Assembly: GCA_958298945.1 (NCBI GenBank)
Contig: OY282607.1
Span: 74,888,868 to 74,952,867 of the forward strand
DNA length: 64,000 nt
Source: Atherix ibis
Taxonomy: Eukaryota > Arthropoda > Insecta > Diptera > Athericidae
Direction of reading: 5' to 3'
The notes below the pieces were generated by a model, which ran no database searches, was not told the origin of the DNA, and worked only from the letters and a program-made list of their open reading frames with translations. This document shows, piece after piece, positions 63,310 to 64,000 of this stretch. The translations under genes and the position numbers were made by a program. The stretch's first letter is position 1, and each line of letters starts with the position of its first letter.

Positions 63310-63640
63310 TTACAGTATATTTGCTTTTGATGCTTGCTCATATGTGCTCTTGAGCGTTGTCAACATCGCATTTCCCGTTTCACAGTTCATTATTTGCAGC
63401 AGTGGCTGCTTTTTGCACGCCGTCGAAATTGAACGTCTTAGCCTGGCATCGCTCTTTTTCCATGTTACGATTGCCGTCATATAATCCTGAGCCGCAATTG
63501 TCCTGATCCGCAATTGTCGGTGCCGTCCACTACGTCGAACAAGTCTGTGGCTTCCAGCACTTGGCGCATTTGAAACTTCCATGTTAGCCAATTGCTTTCA
63601 CCTTCCAATCTTTCAATGTTCACTCGATCGCTCTCTATTT
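63310..63640 (-). pseudogene. Copia gag, N-terminal part, frameshifted
   Basis: Minus-strand reading gives NIERLEGESNWLTWKFQMRQ and VLEATDLFDVVDG (about 63620-63520), the usual copia gag start. After a 16-bp tandem duplication (63485-63516) the match continues in another frame: MTAIVTWKKSDARLRRSIS, then LLQIMNCETGNAMLTTLKS. The ATG at 63591 in the second frame is therefore not the real start. Confidence 0.8.
63485..63516. repeat. 16-bp tandem duplication in copia gag
   Basis: TCCTGAGCCGCAATTG (63485-63500) is followed at once by TCCTGATCCGCAATTG (63501-63516), differing at one base. The 16-base gain shifts the gag frame. Confidence 0.85.
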
Positions 63641-64000
63641 GCTTTCCTTCGAATTACACCGTAAACAGATTCACTAAATTCGCCGTTGTCGTTGCGCACC
63701 AAATTTTCCAAACCGAAATTCAAAATTCCAAAAAAACAACGACGAAAATATTTGTTTTATTTTTGCTCGAATACACTGTGTCTCAAAGAACCAATTGTCA
63801 AATTTACGCTTTACGCAATGACGAAATCACAACGAAAATGTGCTCCTTTCTTGACGCACGGCAGCAACAACAACTTCCGAAAAAAACAAAAGACGATCAT
63901 TGAAAAATTTTATCTTCACTCTTTCTTAGTTCACTCACATTCGATCGACCGTACTTGTCATGCACTACCACCGTTTTTTGTTCCAGAATGTTTCTTCCAA
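63641..64000 (-). other. Copia 5' leader region
   Basis: Lies upstream of gag on the minus strand. A/T-run-rich leader DNA without a recognised gene. The primer-binding site and 5' LTR are expected at or beyond the window edge. I could not identify a tRNA-complementary sequence. Confidence 0.5.

Larger units (their letters stand above)
59413..64000 (-). mobile_element. Ty1/copia retrotransposon, 5' end outside window
   Basis: Module order on the minus strand is gag, protease, integrase, reverse transcriptase, RNase H, then LTR. Integrase before reverse transcriptase defines the copia type. At least six frame breaks between and within modules make it non-autonomous. The 5' LTR and primer-binding site should lie beyond position 64000. 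GC content is clearly higher than in the host DNA around it. Confidence 0.93.

Overview
The window is AT-rich nuclear DNA of an insect, almost certainly a higher fly. Short introns with GT-AG ends, Drosophila-like proteins and mariner, rosa-like, Helitron and copia transposons all point that way. No prokaryotic gene, CRISPR array or rRNA/tRNA gene was seen.

Layout. (1) 1-17.9 kb is gene-poor and holds decayed Tc1/mariner-superfamily copies: a mariner tail at 1.1-1.66 kb, an internally deleted mariner with both terminal repeats at 6.3-7.2 kb, and at least five remnants of one rosa-like (DD41D-spaced) family at 0.4-1.1, 8.4-8.9, 10.0-10.4, 11.6-12.3 and 14.2-15.0 kb. At 15.1-15.26 kb lies an isolated promoter with heat-shock-element-like triplets and a TATA box. 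(2) 17.9-39.0 kb is a compact block of seven spliced genes whose exons I could join in frame: Hmgcr (+), RanBP3 (-), Hrd3/SEL1L (+), Rpt5 (+), SdhD (+), Plip/PTPMT1 (-) and mRpL9 (+). (3) 39.19-57.31 kb is one Helitron on the minus strand. Its 3' end (hairpin plus CTAG) is at 39187. Its 5' 2.7 kb, covering the Rep endonuclease and the start of the helicase, is present six times head-to-tail, while the rest of the helicase and a further spliced ORF occur once. (4) 57.88-59.17 kb is a full-length mariner with a broken transposase, and 59.41 kb to the window end is a copia-type LTR retrotransposon on the minus strand whose 5' LTR lies outside the window.

How the genes relate. Hmgcr makes mevalonate in the ER membrane. 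Hrd3 is the SEL1L-type adaptor of the Hrd1 ER-associated degradation ligase, the pathway named for HMG-CoA reductase degradation in yeast, and Rpt5 is a proteasome ATPase, so the enzyme and two parts of its degradation route lie within 18 kb. SdhD, Plip and mRpL9 are nuclear genes for mitochondrial proteins and sit side by side.

The most unusual object is the Helitron: a sixfold 5' tandem array whose outer boundary falls about 10 nt from the axis of an imperfect palindrome, plus an unrecognised two-exon ORF between helicase and 3' terminus that is broken by a 28-bp tandem duplication.
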